Positions 36,591 to 44,342 of a stretch of DNA of 64,000 nt are shown in pieces. Under the pieces are notes generated by a model. It had not been told where the DNA came from and ran no database searches. It saw nothing but the letters and a program-made list of their open reading frames with translations. Each line of letters begins with the position of its first letter. Within the stretch, counting starts at the first letter, position 1. Made by a program: the position numbers and the translations under genes. Origin of the DNA: an uncultured Lachnospiraceae bacterium (GTDB taxonomy: Bacteria; Bacillota; Clostridia; Lachnospirales; Lachnospiraceae); the NCBI GenBank assembly GCA_947571775.1, contig CANOZK010000002.1, forward strand, positions 62,001 to 126,000. The letters run 5' to 3'.

Positions 36591-36839
36591 ATGAGTCAGG
36601 AAAAAGTAGATCGCTATAAAGAACAAAAAGCTCACCGGCAGGAAATTTATAAAAAAGAAAAACGAATTCTGGCCCTGGAAAAGACGGCTGGCATTCTGAT
36701 CTGTGTGGCAGTTGTGGCATGGATTGGATATTCTGTTTACGGAAAAGTAACCGCATCACAGGATGCAAAAGTCATAGAAACGGTTATGGACGCCACAGCC
36801 ATAGACGACTATCTCGCAGAAACGGATGCAGCAGAGTAA
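36591..36839 (+). CDS. Small single-span membrane protein
   Basis: 82 residues: a charged N-terminal helix rich in Lys/Glu (SQEKVDRYKEQKAHRQEIYK), one membrane span (about 36-53, LICVAVVAWIGYSVYG), then an acidic end. AAAGGAG precedes the ATG. I do not recognise a function. It follows DegV after 56 bp and ends before a clear terminator, so the two may share a transcript. Confidence 0.7.
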   Translation: MSQEKVDRYKEQKAHRQEIYKKEKRILALEKTAGILICVAVVAWIGYSVYGKVTASQDAKVIETVMDATAIDDYLAETDAAE

Positions 36840-36901
36840 TTACTGCACGAAAGTCCTGGAAAACGATTGAGAGAATGGGCAAGCTAAAAAAACAGGGATA
36901 G

Positions 36902-36932
36902 AAAAGCCCCAGAAAAATTCTGGGGCTTTTCT
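36902..36932. terminator. Bidirectional intrinsic terminator
   Basis: AAAAGCCCCAGAA and TTCTGGGGCTTTT pair around a 3-nt loop; T-runs follow on both strands. Separates the small membrane protein gene from the converging cold-shock gene. Confidence 0.88.
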
Positions 36933-36948
36933 TAGGTACACCCGCAAA

Positions 36949-37149
36949 TTATAATTTCACAACGTTGGCAGCCTGCATACCGCGAGCGCCTTCCGTCAAA
37001 TCATAAGAAACAGCCTGACCTTCATCCAGGGATTTAAAACCTTCCCCCTGAATTGCAGAAAAGTGTACAAATACGTCCGCACCGTCTTCTCCTGTAATAA
37101 ATCCATAACCCTTTTCTGCGTTGAACCATTTCACAGTTCCTTTGTTCAT
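36949..37149 (-). CDS. Cold-shock protein, CspA family
   Basis: 66 residues forming one OB-fold. RNA-binding motifs [11 protein letters not shown] (RNP1) and VFVHFSAI (RNP2) are intact; the start [14 protein letters not shown] is typical. Acts as an RNA chaperone that keeps mRNAs unfolded, often induced by cold. GGAGGTAACATC precedes the ATG. The gene has a promoter about 330 bp upstream, giving a long leader with repeated hairpins. Confidence 0.95.
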   Translation of the reverse strand: MNKGTVKWFNAEKGYGFITGEDGADVFVHFSAIQGEGFKSLDEGQAVSYDLTEGARGMQAANVVKL

Positions 37150-37470
37150 GATGTTACCTCCATAAAAATAAAAAATTAAATTAATATATCCGCAGCCGCT
37201 TAGCTGCCACTGATGAACCAGGCAGAGAAAAAGCTATCTGCCCATACTTCAAAAAAACTATTTTTGGGAAATCAGCCGAGTTCCCAATACTATAACTTCC
37301 GGGAAATCAGCCGAATTCCCAGTATTACAAATTCACCAGTCTTTACAGACTATATTGTTGTAATATAATCTCTAAAAACTAGTGATTCTCTCTTACAGCG
37401 TATAGCGTATGGATCTTTCTGTATTCCTATGTTTCTTAAATATTCAAATAACGATTCTCAAATATCAAGT
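37150..37470 (-). promoter_or_regulatory. Long 5' leader of the cold-shock mRNA
   Basis: About 320 nt between the promoter at 37477-37505 and the csp ATG, with no open frame of note. It contains AGTCTGTAAAGACT (a small hairpin), and two 25-nt near-copies at 37266-37290 and 37301-37325, each folding as GGGAA/TTCCC. Long structured leaders are known for cspA mRNAs, where they change fold with temperature; that role here is inferred. Confidence 0.55.
37266..37325 (-). repeat. Two tandem hairpin repeats in the csp leader (35-bp period)
   Basis: On the plus strand the copies read GGGAAATCAGCCGAgTTCCC and GGGAAATCAGCCGAaTTCCC, followed by CAATAC and CAGTAT. The repeat is almost exact, and the single change falls in the loop next to the stem. 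Confidence 0.75.
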
Positions 37471-37476
37471 ATCCCT

Positions 37477-37505
37477 ATTATAAGTGGGAGCATCCAAAAA
37501 GTCAA
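37477..37505 (-). promoter_or_regulatory. Strong promoter for the cold-shock gene
   Basis: Minus-strand TTGACT, 17 nt, TATAAT. It begins just after the 3' hairpin of the C39 peptidase gene. Confidence 0.75.
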
Positions 37506-37555
37506 GGAGAAAATTACTTTTTCGGAAAGGAGCAGTTCTATCATACCGTATTTAA

Positions 37556-37591
37556 GCAGGCGGTCATGATCAATAGATCACGATCGCCTGC
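37556..37591 (-). terminator. 3' hairpin overlapping the end of the C39 peptidase gene
   Basis: GCAGGCG...CGCCTGC with inner TGATC/GATCA. The stop codon lies within the stem. The sequence after it on the minus strand is only weakly T-rich, so termination strength is uncertain. Confidence 0.5.
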
Positions 37592-38706
37592 TGTTCTAAA
37601 ATCTCATAATGATGCTGAAAAGCGTTTCTGTCATAGCTGACAATCCCCTCTAACGGGTCGCAGACAATCACAGAATTCGTTTCTGTATCAAAACCAATCA
37701 GCAGCATGCAGTGCTCGTTAGAGGGCCAGGTAACGGTTTCCCCTTCAATTTCCCAACCATAAGAAAACACAATTTCCTCGTTGATATACATGGAACCCCA
37801 GACAATCACCGGATAACCCATACGGACTTCTGCGAGCACGTCGTCCAGAGAAGCGCCGGTCAGATTATAAGCTATCTGTGCGCTTTTGTGCTGGGCCAGA
37901 TACTGATTGGCCGCTTTCACAATGACCGGCGCATAACAGCCGAAAGATTCTTCCTGACGCGGATCTCCCCAAAAAGCGGTCTTATAACTCACTTCTCCGG
38001 GGGCTGCTTTCTCCAGATATTGATCTGCCAGTTCCTCTTTGGAAACGTCGTATCCCGCAAAGCGCAGCGCCATTGTCAGAGAAGTCACTTCGCAGCCAGT
38101 CGGCAGCTCCGGCTGCTGCAAAATAGATTCTGCTTCCAGTTGAACGCGGCTTTGTGTATTCTCCTCGATTCCGTCGTCCGCCTGACGTTTCAGCAAATCC
38201 TGAATATTTGTGATTTCCATTCCTGTGGGATTTGCTGCTGTAACCAGCTCAGGTTTGTCTTCCGCCTCTGGTATATCCGTTTCTTTTGGCTGATCCGTCG
38301 GATCAGCATTGGCGGAAACCTCTTCTCGTTCTACTTCCCCTTCTACTTCCTCCTCCAATTTCTCCTCAAGAGGACGGATGGTTTCGGAAAGCACTTCCGG
38401 GATAACAAACGTATCATTTGTCACCAATTCCCGAATCGCATCCTCCGCCGTTCTCACCAGAAGAGAATCGGATGGGGCAAATTCTTTTTTCAGAGCTTTT
38501 CTGCCGGCAGGCGTCTTTGCACTGGCTGTCTGCGTGCTGCTTCGGAAAAACCAGTCCCCAGCCATTTGCAGCTTTTCAGCGGCATACTGCGTCGTACTGA
38601 CATGTTTCACATAACGGCAATACAAAAAAAATCCTTCAAAAAGAAGAATAGTTAAAAGACAGACAGTTACTGCGAATTTCATGATAAATTTTTTCTTGCT
38701 TCCCAT
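37570..38706 (-). CDS. Membrane-anchored C39-like cysteine peptidase
   Basis: 378 residues from ATG at 38706, with GAGAGG upstream; the open frame extends further but runs into the SRP RNA gene. One N-terminal membrane span (about 9-30) is followed by a ~150-residue linker rich in Glu/Pro/Thr. A Peptidase_C39_2 domain (about 185-378) follows, with the Cys motif PELPTGCEVTSLTMAL, AFWGDPRQEESFGCYAP, YPVIVWGSMY and the His motif SNEHCMLLIGFD. The domain should face outside. The substrate is unknown; there is no fused ABC transporter, so it is not a bacteriocin-exporter C39 peptidase. Confidence 0.85.
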   Translation of the reverse strand: MGSKKKFIMKFAVTVCLLTILLFEGFFLYCRYVKHVSTTQYAAEKLQMAGDWFFRSSTQTASAKTPAGRKALKKEFAPSDSLLVRTAEDAIRELVTNDTFVIPEVLSETIRPLEEKLEEEVEGEVEREEVSANADPTDQPKETDIPEAEDKPELVTAANPTGMEITNIQDLLKRQADDGIEENTQSRVQLEAESILQQPELPTGCEVTSLTMALRFAGYDVSKEELADQYLEKAAPGEVSYKTAFWGDPRQEESFGCYAPVIVKAANQYLAQHKSAQIAYNLTGASLDDVLAEVRMGYPVIVWGSMYINEEIVFSYGWEIEGETVTWPSNEHCMLLIGFDTETNSVIVCDPLEGIVSYDRNAFQHHYEILEQQAIVIY

Positions 38707-38791
38707 GAATCCTCTCCCCTGATAAGTATTGTGATTACTTAATCGGCACTGTGTAACTATTCTGCATATGTGATTGTATTTTTCTTTTTTT

Positions 38792-39052
38792 CCGTGCGCC
38801 GCACCTCGAAAGACTACCAAAGTTGTTACTTTTACAGCCAGCTCGGCCCAGGCACCCTTACGGCACACAGAAGATTCTGCTTAGTGCTGCTTCATTCCTG
38901 ACCTGACACGGTTCACAGAGTTCTGTTGCGCAAGACCCAAACGTCAGCGCCGCTTATAAAAGGCAGCTCTCCAATAGAAATCCTCAGATTGGCATCACCC
39001 CTGCTCTAGCGGATTGCAGGTACAGGGCACCGCTAACTCCCCGGCTGCACGG
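38792..39052 (-). ncRNA. ffs: Signal recognition particle RNA (large Firmicutes type)
   Basis: Scaffold of the SRP that targets nascent membrane proteins. On the minus strand the 5' end CCGTGCAGCCGGGGAG and the 3' end GGTGCGGCGCACGG pair, as in known SRP RNAs. The Alu-domain segment TTAGCGGTGCCCTGTA and the domain-IV core GTCAGGTCAGGAATGAAG with CAGCAC and GTGCCTGGGCCGAGCTGG are recognisable. Length is about 261 nt, typical for Clostridia. A strong promoter lies exactly upstream. The 3' end is followed by an A-rich, not T-rich, sequence, so termination or processing is not evident. Confidence 0.93.
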
Positions 39053-39058
39053 AACTAT

Positions 39059-39087
39059 ATTATAACTGTTTTTTACGCAAAAGTCAA
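39059..39087 (-). promoter_or_regulatory. Strong promoter for the SRP RNA
   Basis: Minus-strand TTGACT, 17 nt, TATAAT, placing the transcript start at about 39052, which agrees with the 5' end deduced from base pairing. Confidence 0.8.
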
Positions 39088-39105
39088 TGCATACAAAAAT
39101 TTTTT

Positions 39106-39726
39106 TCACAAATGCTGATAATAAAAGACAGCGAGCTGTGTCCGATCCCGAAGCTCCAGCTTATCTAAAATGCCGCTGAGATAGTTGCGCACGGTGCCCT
39201 CGCTCAAGTGAATTCTTTCTGCAATTTCTTTGTTGTTGCATCCATCTGCGACCAGCGTAATGATCTCGTATTCCTTGTCTGTGATTTCAAACTTTTCATA
39301 GGGGAACGGCCCTTTTTTCTGCAAAAGGCAGGGGATTCGGGAAACGATTTCTTTTCCGAACACGGTTTGTCCAGTGCAGACGGCTTCCAGAGCCGGTACG
39401 ATACTCTGATAATCTTGTTTCAGCAGATAACCTTTGACTCCGGTTTTTAACGCCTGGATAATGTAGGCGTCATCAGAAAATGTGGTCAGCAGCAAAATCC
39501 GTGCCTGGGGATAGCGGGCGAGAATTCCTGTGGACGCGGCCAATCCATCCATATCTTTCATACGGATATCCATAAGCAGCACGTCCGGCCGATGCTTCTC
39601 ATAAAGGCGCAGCGCGTCGCAGCCGCTATTTCCAGCAGCACAAACATGGACATCCGCATGAGCCTCCAAGATGGTGGTCAGGGCTGTGCAGACAAGGATA
39701 TCGTCATCAATAATCACTAGATTCAT
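39106..39726 (-). CDS. NarL/LuxR-family response regulator
   Basis: 206 residues: receiver domain (about 1-120) with IIDDDILV, phosphoacceptor Asp in DVLLMDIRMKDMDG and Lys in GYLLKQD, then a C-terminal LuxR helix-turn-helix (about 140-200) with EYEIITLVADGCNNKEIAERIHLS (shown in two parts: EYEIITLVADG and NNKEIAERIHL). Its ATG overlaps the kinase stop (ATGA). It should control genes in response to the partner kinase, most likely the divergent ABC exporter. Confidence 0.93.
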   Translation of the reverse strand: MNLVIIDDDILVCTALTTILEAHADVHVCAAGNSGCDALRLYEKHRPDVLLMDIRMKDMDGLAASTGILARYPQARILLLTTFSDDAYIIQALKTGVKGYLLKQDYQSIVPALEAVCTGQTVFGKEIVSRIPCLLQKKGPFPYEKFEITDKEYEIITLVADGCNNKEIAERIHLSEGTVRNYLSGILDKLELRDRTQLAVFYYQHL

Positions 39727-40838
39727 GGCAGTTCCCTTGTAACAGCGAAAGTATCCGAACTGTTACGTTTCCTTTCTATTTGTTTGGGCAGGGTGATGAA
39801 GATCTGAAAGCCTTTCTCCATATAGATCTGCATCGTTCCGCCCAGAAAATGTGCGCGCTCCCGCATATTTTCCAGACCCAGGCCAGGCTGAGCCGGCTGT
39901 TTCTTTGGAGTTCCGTTGTCTCTGATGGAAAGCTGATAGAGCGCAGGATGCTCCCGCAGGACGATCCAGGCGTTGTCTGCGTCGCTGTGCCGGGCAATAT
40001 TGTGCAGCCCTTCTTTTATAATGGCAATCAGACAGTATTTCACATTGACGGGAACCTCAGAGTCCATATCGTATTCCAGAGATACCGAACAAGTGGTATG
40101 AGAGGCCGCCAGACGCTCCAGCGTATCTTTTAAATTGACCGATTCGTCGTGAAGGTCATGAACGCTTTGGCGGATGTTGTCCATGGCGGCGTTTAAGGTA
40201 ATCTCCAGTTGATTCAGGGACAAGCTAAGAGCCGAATCGGTGTTGGTGGTTTTCATAGCTCCAGTCATAAGGATACAGCAAGATAGCATATGCCCCACAT
40301 GGTCATGGATTTCTCTGGCGATCCGATTTCTATCCTTTAACGTAGCTGTGTAAATCTCATAATCTTGATTTTTCAAAAGGGTGCGATTCTTCTCTTTGAG
40401 AAGCAGCGTCAGCTCCTTGCTGTCGTCTTGCGTCCTGCGGTACTGACTGTCCAAACGGTAGTAAAGAACCGTTTTGCGCCAAAGCAGAAAGGCGGCCGCG
40501 CAGCCGGGAATAAGAAACAGCAGCCAAGCCATGGAAACCGTCTTTCCTATATACAAAGTAGAAAACAGCAAAAGAAAGATTCCGGCAAAAACATTCCGAT
40601 GCAGCAGCGTGTAAAAAACCACCGGGAAGAAATAAAAAAAGCTAGGATACCACAAAGAAACTGCCGTCCATGCCAGAGCGGAAATTTCAGAAAAGCCCTT
40701 TCGGCCAAAGCTGTTGTTTAAAGCTATGTAAATAATACTGCACAAAAATCCTGTCACAAACAGGACATCCGCCTCGGCCCATATCAAGACAGTGAAGGCA
40801 TACAGCAGCAGTACGGCCTGATCTTCCAGTGTATTCAT
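39723..40838 (-). CDS. Sensor histidine kinase, NarL-partner type (HisKA_3)
   Basis: 371 residues from ATG at 40838, which has GAGG 7 nt upstream; an in-frame ATG six codons earlier lies inside a palindrome. About five N-terminal membrane helices (to residue ~125) form a small sensor with little outside domain, followed by a coiled coil, the H-box NRIAREIHDHVGHML (His about 178) and an HATPase_c domain with IVLREHPALYQLSIRDNG and GLGLENMRERA. The last ~12 residues (NSSDTFAVTRELP region) are encoded by the copy-C repeat and look like an added tail. Confidence 0.9.
   Translation of the reverse strand: MNTLEDQAVLLLYAFTVLIWAEADVLFVTGFLCSIIYIALNNSFGRKGFSEISALAWTAVSLWYPSFFYFFPVVFYTLLHRNVFAGIFLLLFSTLYIGKTVSMAWLLFLIPGCAAAFLLWRKTVLYYRLDSQYRRTQDDSKELTLLLKEKNRTLLKNQDYEIYTATLKDRNRIAREIHDHVGHMLSCCILMTGAMKTTNTDSALSLSLNQLEITLNAAMDNIRQSVHDLHDESVNLKDTLERLAASHTTCSVSLEYDMDSEVPVNVKYCLIAIIKEGLHNIARHSDADNAWIVLREHPALYQLSIRDNGTPKKQPAQPGLGLENMRERAHFLGGTMQIYMEKGFQIFITLPKQIERKRNSSDTFAVTRELP
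39739..39766 (-). repeat. Copy C of the dispersed inverted-repeat element, inside a coding end
   Basis: The most complete copy: on the minus strand GTAACAGTTCgGATACTTTCgCTGTTAC, with perfect 7-bp ends GTAACAG/CTGTTAC. It falls in the C-terminal codons of the histidine kinase gene, just before the response-regulator start. Confidence 0.7.
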
Positions 40839-40850
40839 AATATCCTCGGA

Positions 40851-40862
40851 TGACATTTGTCA
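40851..40862. promoter_or_regulatory. Palindrome TGACATTTGTCA in the divergent TCS/ABC region
   Basis: Perfect 5-2-5 palindrome 12 bp upstream of the kinase start. A related TGAC...TGACAC motif follows at about 40872-40883. The identical 12-mer recurs at 60821-60832. Candidate operator. Confidence 0.45.
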
Positions 40863-40888
40863 CAAAAGTGCTGACGGGTGACACTTCT

Positions 40889-40917
40889 ATTATAAAACGT
40901 GGTGCGTTATACTGCAA
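40889..40917 (-). promoter_or_regulatory. Promoter for the two-component system
   Basis: Minus-strand TTGCAG, 17 nt, TATAAT. On the plus strand a TATACT lies at about 40908-40913 with no good -35, which would suit activator-dependent expression of the ABC genes. Confidence 0.55.
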
Positions 40918-40956
40918 GTAAGGAACTGCACAGAAATCACAAATAAGGAGGCGCAA

Positions 40957-41886
40957 ATGATTCAAATTCAAAATCTGGTAAAACGCTACGGCAGTCTGCT
41001 GGCTCTTGACCATCTGAATCTTTCCATCCAAGAAGGTGAGATTTTCGGCCTGCTGGGGCCGAACGGATCCGGTAAGACTACGGCGATCAACTGCCTGCTG
41101 GCTCTTTTGAAATACGATAAGGGTTCTGTCACGATTATGGGAAAACCCATGAAACCCGACAGTTATGAGATAAAGCGGGAGATCGGCGTGGTCATGCAGG
41201 AGGTTGCCGTATTTGACCAGATGACTGTAAGGGAAAATATTGACTACTTCTGCGGGCTTTATATCCGGGAAAAATCCCGCAGAAAGAAGCTTGTGGAAGA
41301 GGCCATTGAATTTGTAGGGCTGGAGGATTATACGAAAACGCGGCCGGGAAAATTGTCTGGAGGGCTTCAAAGACGGCTGAATATTGCCTGCGGCATCGTC
41401 CACCGCCCCAAGCTGATTATCCTAGATGAGCCTACCGTAGCAGTCGATCCCCAAAGCCGAAACCGAATTCTGGAGGGCATTCAAGAATTGAACCGACAGG
41501 GTTCCACGATTATTTACACCTCCCACTATATGGAAGAGGTGGAGCAAATCTGCAGCCGGATCGCCATCATCGACCACGGACGCGTCCTGGCATCGGGCAC
41601 CAAGGAAGAACTGAAAAATATGATCAAAACCGGGGAAACCATCACCATTGAGGCCGTGGCCTTGGAACCGGAGTATCTGGCAGATATCCGCGGCCTCTCC
41701 CATGTGTTTGACGTGTCCTATAAAGATCAAGTACTGGTGATCCGATGCAGCAAGGCAAAGCATAACCTGGTCAGTGTCCTAAATTATTTACGGGAAAAGG
41801 ACATTGCTTTTGGCAAAGTATTTTCGGAGCTTCCCACCTTAAACGATGTGTTCCTGGAAATTACAGGAAAAGCTCTGCGGGATTAA
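40957..41886 (+). CDS. ABC-2 exporter ATP-binding protein (DrrA/CcmA-like)
   Basis: 309 residues. Walker A GPNGSGKTTA, Q-loop VVMQEVAVFDQ, signature LSGGLQRRLNIA, Walker B LIILDEPTVAVDP and H-loop YTSHYMEE, then a C-terminal extension of the drug/lipid exporter type. AAGGAGG precedes the ATG. It works with the two following permeases; divergent from a two-component system that probably regulates it. Confidence 0.95.
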   Translation: MIQIQNLVKRYGSLLALDHLNLSIQEGEIFGLLGPNGSGKTTAINCLLALLKYDKGSVTIMGKPMKPDSYEIKREIGVVMQEVAVFDQMTVRENIDYFCGLYIREKSRRKKLVEEAIEFVGLEDYTKTRPGKLSGGLQRRLNIACGIVHRPKLIILDEPTVAVDPQSRNRILEGIQELNRQGSTIIYTSHYMEEVEQICSRIAIIDHGRVLASGTKEELKNMIKTGETITIEAVALEPEYLADIRGLSHVFDVSYKDQVLVIRCSKAKHNLVSVLNYLREKDIAFGKVFSELPTLNDVFLEITGKALRD

Positions 41887-41908
41887 AGAGGAAAGGAGGG
41901 TAAAACCA

Positions 41909-43033
41909 ATGGGACATATCATCAAATATCGAATGATACAGACCACCCGAAAAACTAGCCTGATGTTCTGGGCATTTGCCTTTCCTATTATCTTGGGCAC
42001 GTTTTTTTACCTCTCTTTTGGCAGGGGAGGCATGGGTGAGGACATGGAAGCGATTCCGACCGCAGTCGTGAAAGAGGAAACCTCCGTCTATGCAGAGGCA
42101 TTTCTGGAATTTCTGGAGCAGATGGACGGCACGACCATTGAAACGGTTTCCATGACAGATAAAGAAGCCAAAGACGCCCTGAAAGACGGCCAGGTGACTG
42201 GAATCTTCTATTGCCGCCAAGAGCCGGGCCTTATGGTTGCTGGTTCAGGAATCAACCAGAGCATTCTGAAAACACTGCTGGACGGCTATTGTAGGAACGC
42301 AGCCATGATGCAGGCGGCGGCCGAGGAACATCCAGAGCGAATGGCACAAGCCATGGAGGCCATGGAACAGTGGCAGGAGCTAACCGAAGAAACCAGTATA
42401 AAAGGAAAAACCATGGATTCCAACATTTCCTATTTCTTTGCATTGATCGCCTACGCCTGCCTGTCAGGCGCATTCCTGGGCGTTCAGGCCAGCTTTGACG
42501 GTCAGGCAAACCTATCGGCCTTGGGCATCCGTAGAAGCATCACGCCAACCCATAAATTCCAATTGATTCTCACGGATTTTCTGGTACTTTTTTTCATCCA
42601 CTTCTGCAATGTGGGGATTCTTACTATTTACATTCGGTATGTGCTGGGCATACGCTTAGGCAGCGACGTACCGTCTATCGTACTGGTGGAACTTCTGGGC
42701 AGTATGATTGGCATATCCTTAGGGATGATGCTAGGCTGTGTCAGCCGGTTATCCGTAAACGCCAAAATGGGACTGTGCGTACTTTTTACCTTGTTTCCCG
42801 GCTTCCTGGCAGGACTGATGTTCGGTCAAATGAAAGATATCATCGAGCACCATTGCCCAATCATCAACCGCCTCAACCCGGCATCTGTATTGAGCGATGC
42901 GTTTTATTGCATTGGGGTATACGACGACAGCGAACGACTTTTACGGAATCTGGTGCTTTTGGGCGTTATGAGTGCAGCTCTGGTGACGGTGGCCTATCTG
43001 GCAGTAAGGAGAGAACGTTATGATAGTGTTTAA
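41909..43033 (+). CDS. ABC-2 type permease, first subunit
   Basis: 374 residues from ATG at 41909, with AAAGGAGGG upstream. One helix near the N-terminus, a large extracytoplasmic segment (about 45-165), then five helices (about 165-370), the standard ABC2_membrane layout. Starts 22 bp after the ATPase gene and overlaps the next permease by 14 bp. Substrate unknown; drugs, lipids and peptides are all possible. Confidence 0.88.
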   Translation: MGHIIKYRMIQTTRKTSLMFWAFAFPIILGTFFYLSFGRGGMGEDMEAIPTAVVKEETSVYAEAFLEFLEQMDGTTIETVSMTDKEAKDALKDGQVTGIFYCRQEPGLMVAGSGINQSILKTLLDGYCRNAAMMQAAAEEHPERMAQAMEAMEQWQELTEETSIKGKTMDSNISYFFALIAYACLSGAFLGVQASFDGQANLSALGIRRSITPTHKFQLILTDFLVLFFIHFCNVGILTIYIRYVLGIRLGSDVPSIVLVELLGSMIGISLGMMLGCVSRLSVNAKMGLCVLFTLFPGFLAGLMFGQMKDIIEHHCPIINRLNPASVLSDAFYCIGVYDDSERLLRNLVLLGVMSAALVTVAYLAVRRERYDSV

Positions 43034-44174
43034 CTGTTTTTTGAGAATGATCAAACGAAACTGCGGGATACTAATTCTCTATTTTTCTATTTTTCTCACC
43101 ATCTGCATCAGTATTCAGCTTATGACAAATGGAAAAGGAATGGGAAATTTCGAGGAGGAACGGCTAAACATTGCCGTGATCGATCAGGACGGAGGAACCC
43201 TGGCCAAAGAGCTGCGCGCATATCTGGGACAGCGCCACCATCTGGTAAAAATTTCCGACGACCCGAAAACGATTCAGGAGGAGCTTTTTTATCGAAATAT
43301 CTATTATGTGGCGACCATTCCCGCGGATTTTGAACAGCGATGCCTGGTACAAGGGGAAAAACTGAAGACCATTCGGGTTCCCGGTACCACCAGCGCCTTT
43401 TATGTGGATCAGCAGATCAACCAGTTTTTAAATCAGGTAAAGGTGCTGAAAGCGGCCGGCTATCCCGATTCAGAGATTTACCAGAAAATAGAAATCATCG
43501 AGCAGGCGCAGCCCGACGTCGCACTCTTGGATCAAAACGGGCACGGCGGTGTCAAGGCTCCCCATGTGTTTATGTTTCAGTTCATGCCTTACATTGTCTT
43601 TTCCATTATCTGCTATGTCATCAGCTATATTATGATTGAGTTTCGGAAAAAACCGGTGCGCCGCCGTATGATTTGCTCCGCCATGCCGCCGATTCGCCAA
43701 AACACCCAGCTCTTTTTGGGGTATCTGGTTCTGGGCATAGGTGTCTGGGCTTTGTGTATGCTTCTGCCGGTTTTGCTGTACGGAAAAGACTTTCTGTCCG
43801 ACGCCAACAAATTTCTGTATATGGCCAATGTCTTTGCCCTGACACTGGTTTCCCTGGCCGTTTCCTTTACGGTGGGTACGGTGATCCGAAAACCCGAAAT
43901 TGTCAGCAGCGTGGTTAACGTTCTCTCACTGGGGATGAGTTTTCTCTGCGGAGTATTTGTCTCCATGGATGTGCTGGGAAAAGGAGTGCAGACAGCAGCC
44001 CAGTTTTTGCCCTTCTACTGGTACGAGATTGTAAACGAAATACTGGCTATGCATACGAATTTTACCTCGGAGCAATGGCTGGAAATCGGCAAGGGGCTGG
44101 GAATTCAACTGCTGTTTGCTGCGGCCATCCTGTGTGTGGGGACGATGGCGGATCAATATATGACAAAACAGTGA
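43020..44174 (+). CDS. ABC-2 type permease, second subunit
   Basis: 384 residues with the same layout as the preceding permease: N-terminal helix, external segment (about 40-180, including IAVIDQDGGTLAKELRAYL), and five or six C-terminal helices. Overlaps the previous gene by 14 bp, so the permeases probably form a heterodimer. Confidence 0.88.
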   Translation: MIVFNCFLRMIKRNCGILILYFSIFLTICISIQLMTNGKGMGNFEEERLNIAVIDQDGGTLAKELRAYLGQRHHLVKISDDPKTIQEELFYRNIYYVATIPADFEQRCLVQGEKLKTIRVPGTTSAFYVDQQINQFLNQVKVLKAAGYPDSEIYQKIEIIEQAQPDVALLDQNGHGGVKAPHVFMFQFMPYIVFSIICYVISYIMIEFRKKPVRRRMICSAMPPIRQNTQLFLGYLVLGIGVWALCMLLPVLLYGKDFLSDANKFLYMANVFALTLVSLAVSFTVGTVIRKPEIVSSVVNVLSLGMSFLCGVFVSMDVLGKGVQTAAQFLPFYWYEIVNEILAMHTNFTSEQWLEIGKGLGIQLLFAAAILCVGTMADQYMTKQ

Positions 44175-44242
44175 AAAGCTTCCTGAAAACATGGGTTTAT
44201 GGTACAATTTATTATAAAAGTCCTCTCAAGCGGCTGAGCGAA

Positions 44243-44258
44243 CGGGTAAGCTTGCCCG
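44243..44258. promoter_or_regulatory. Near-perfect palindrome upstream of the WYL regulator
   Basis: CGGGTAAG|CTTGCCCG (one T-G mismatch) about 85 bp before the regulator start. Possible operator or RNA hairpin. Confidence 0.35.
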
Positions 44259-44342
44259 CCCAGAACCCGCCGACTTTGATTTTGGGGAGATGTCGGCGTA
44301 AAACAGATATCTCCATTTAGAAATTCTCACAGGAGGCTGCCC

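Noticed and set aside
38707..38868. N-terminal extension of the C39 peptidase
   Set aside because: The extension overlaps the SRP RNA 3' end, lacks a ribosome site, and would place the membrane span in the middle; ATG at 38706 is better.
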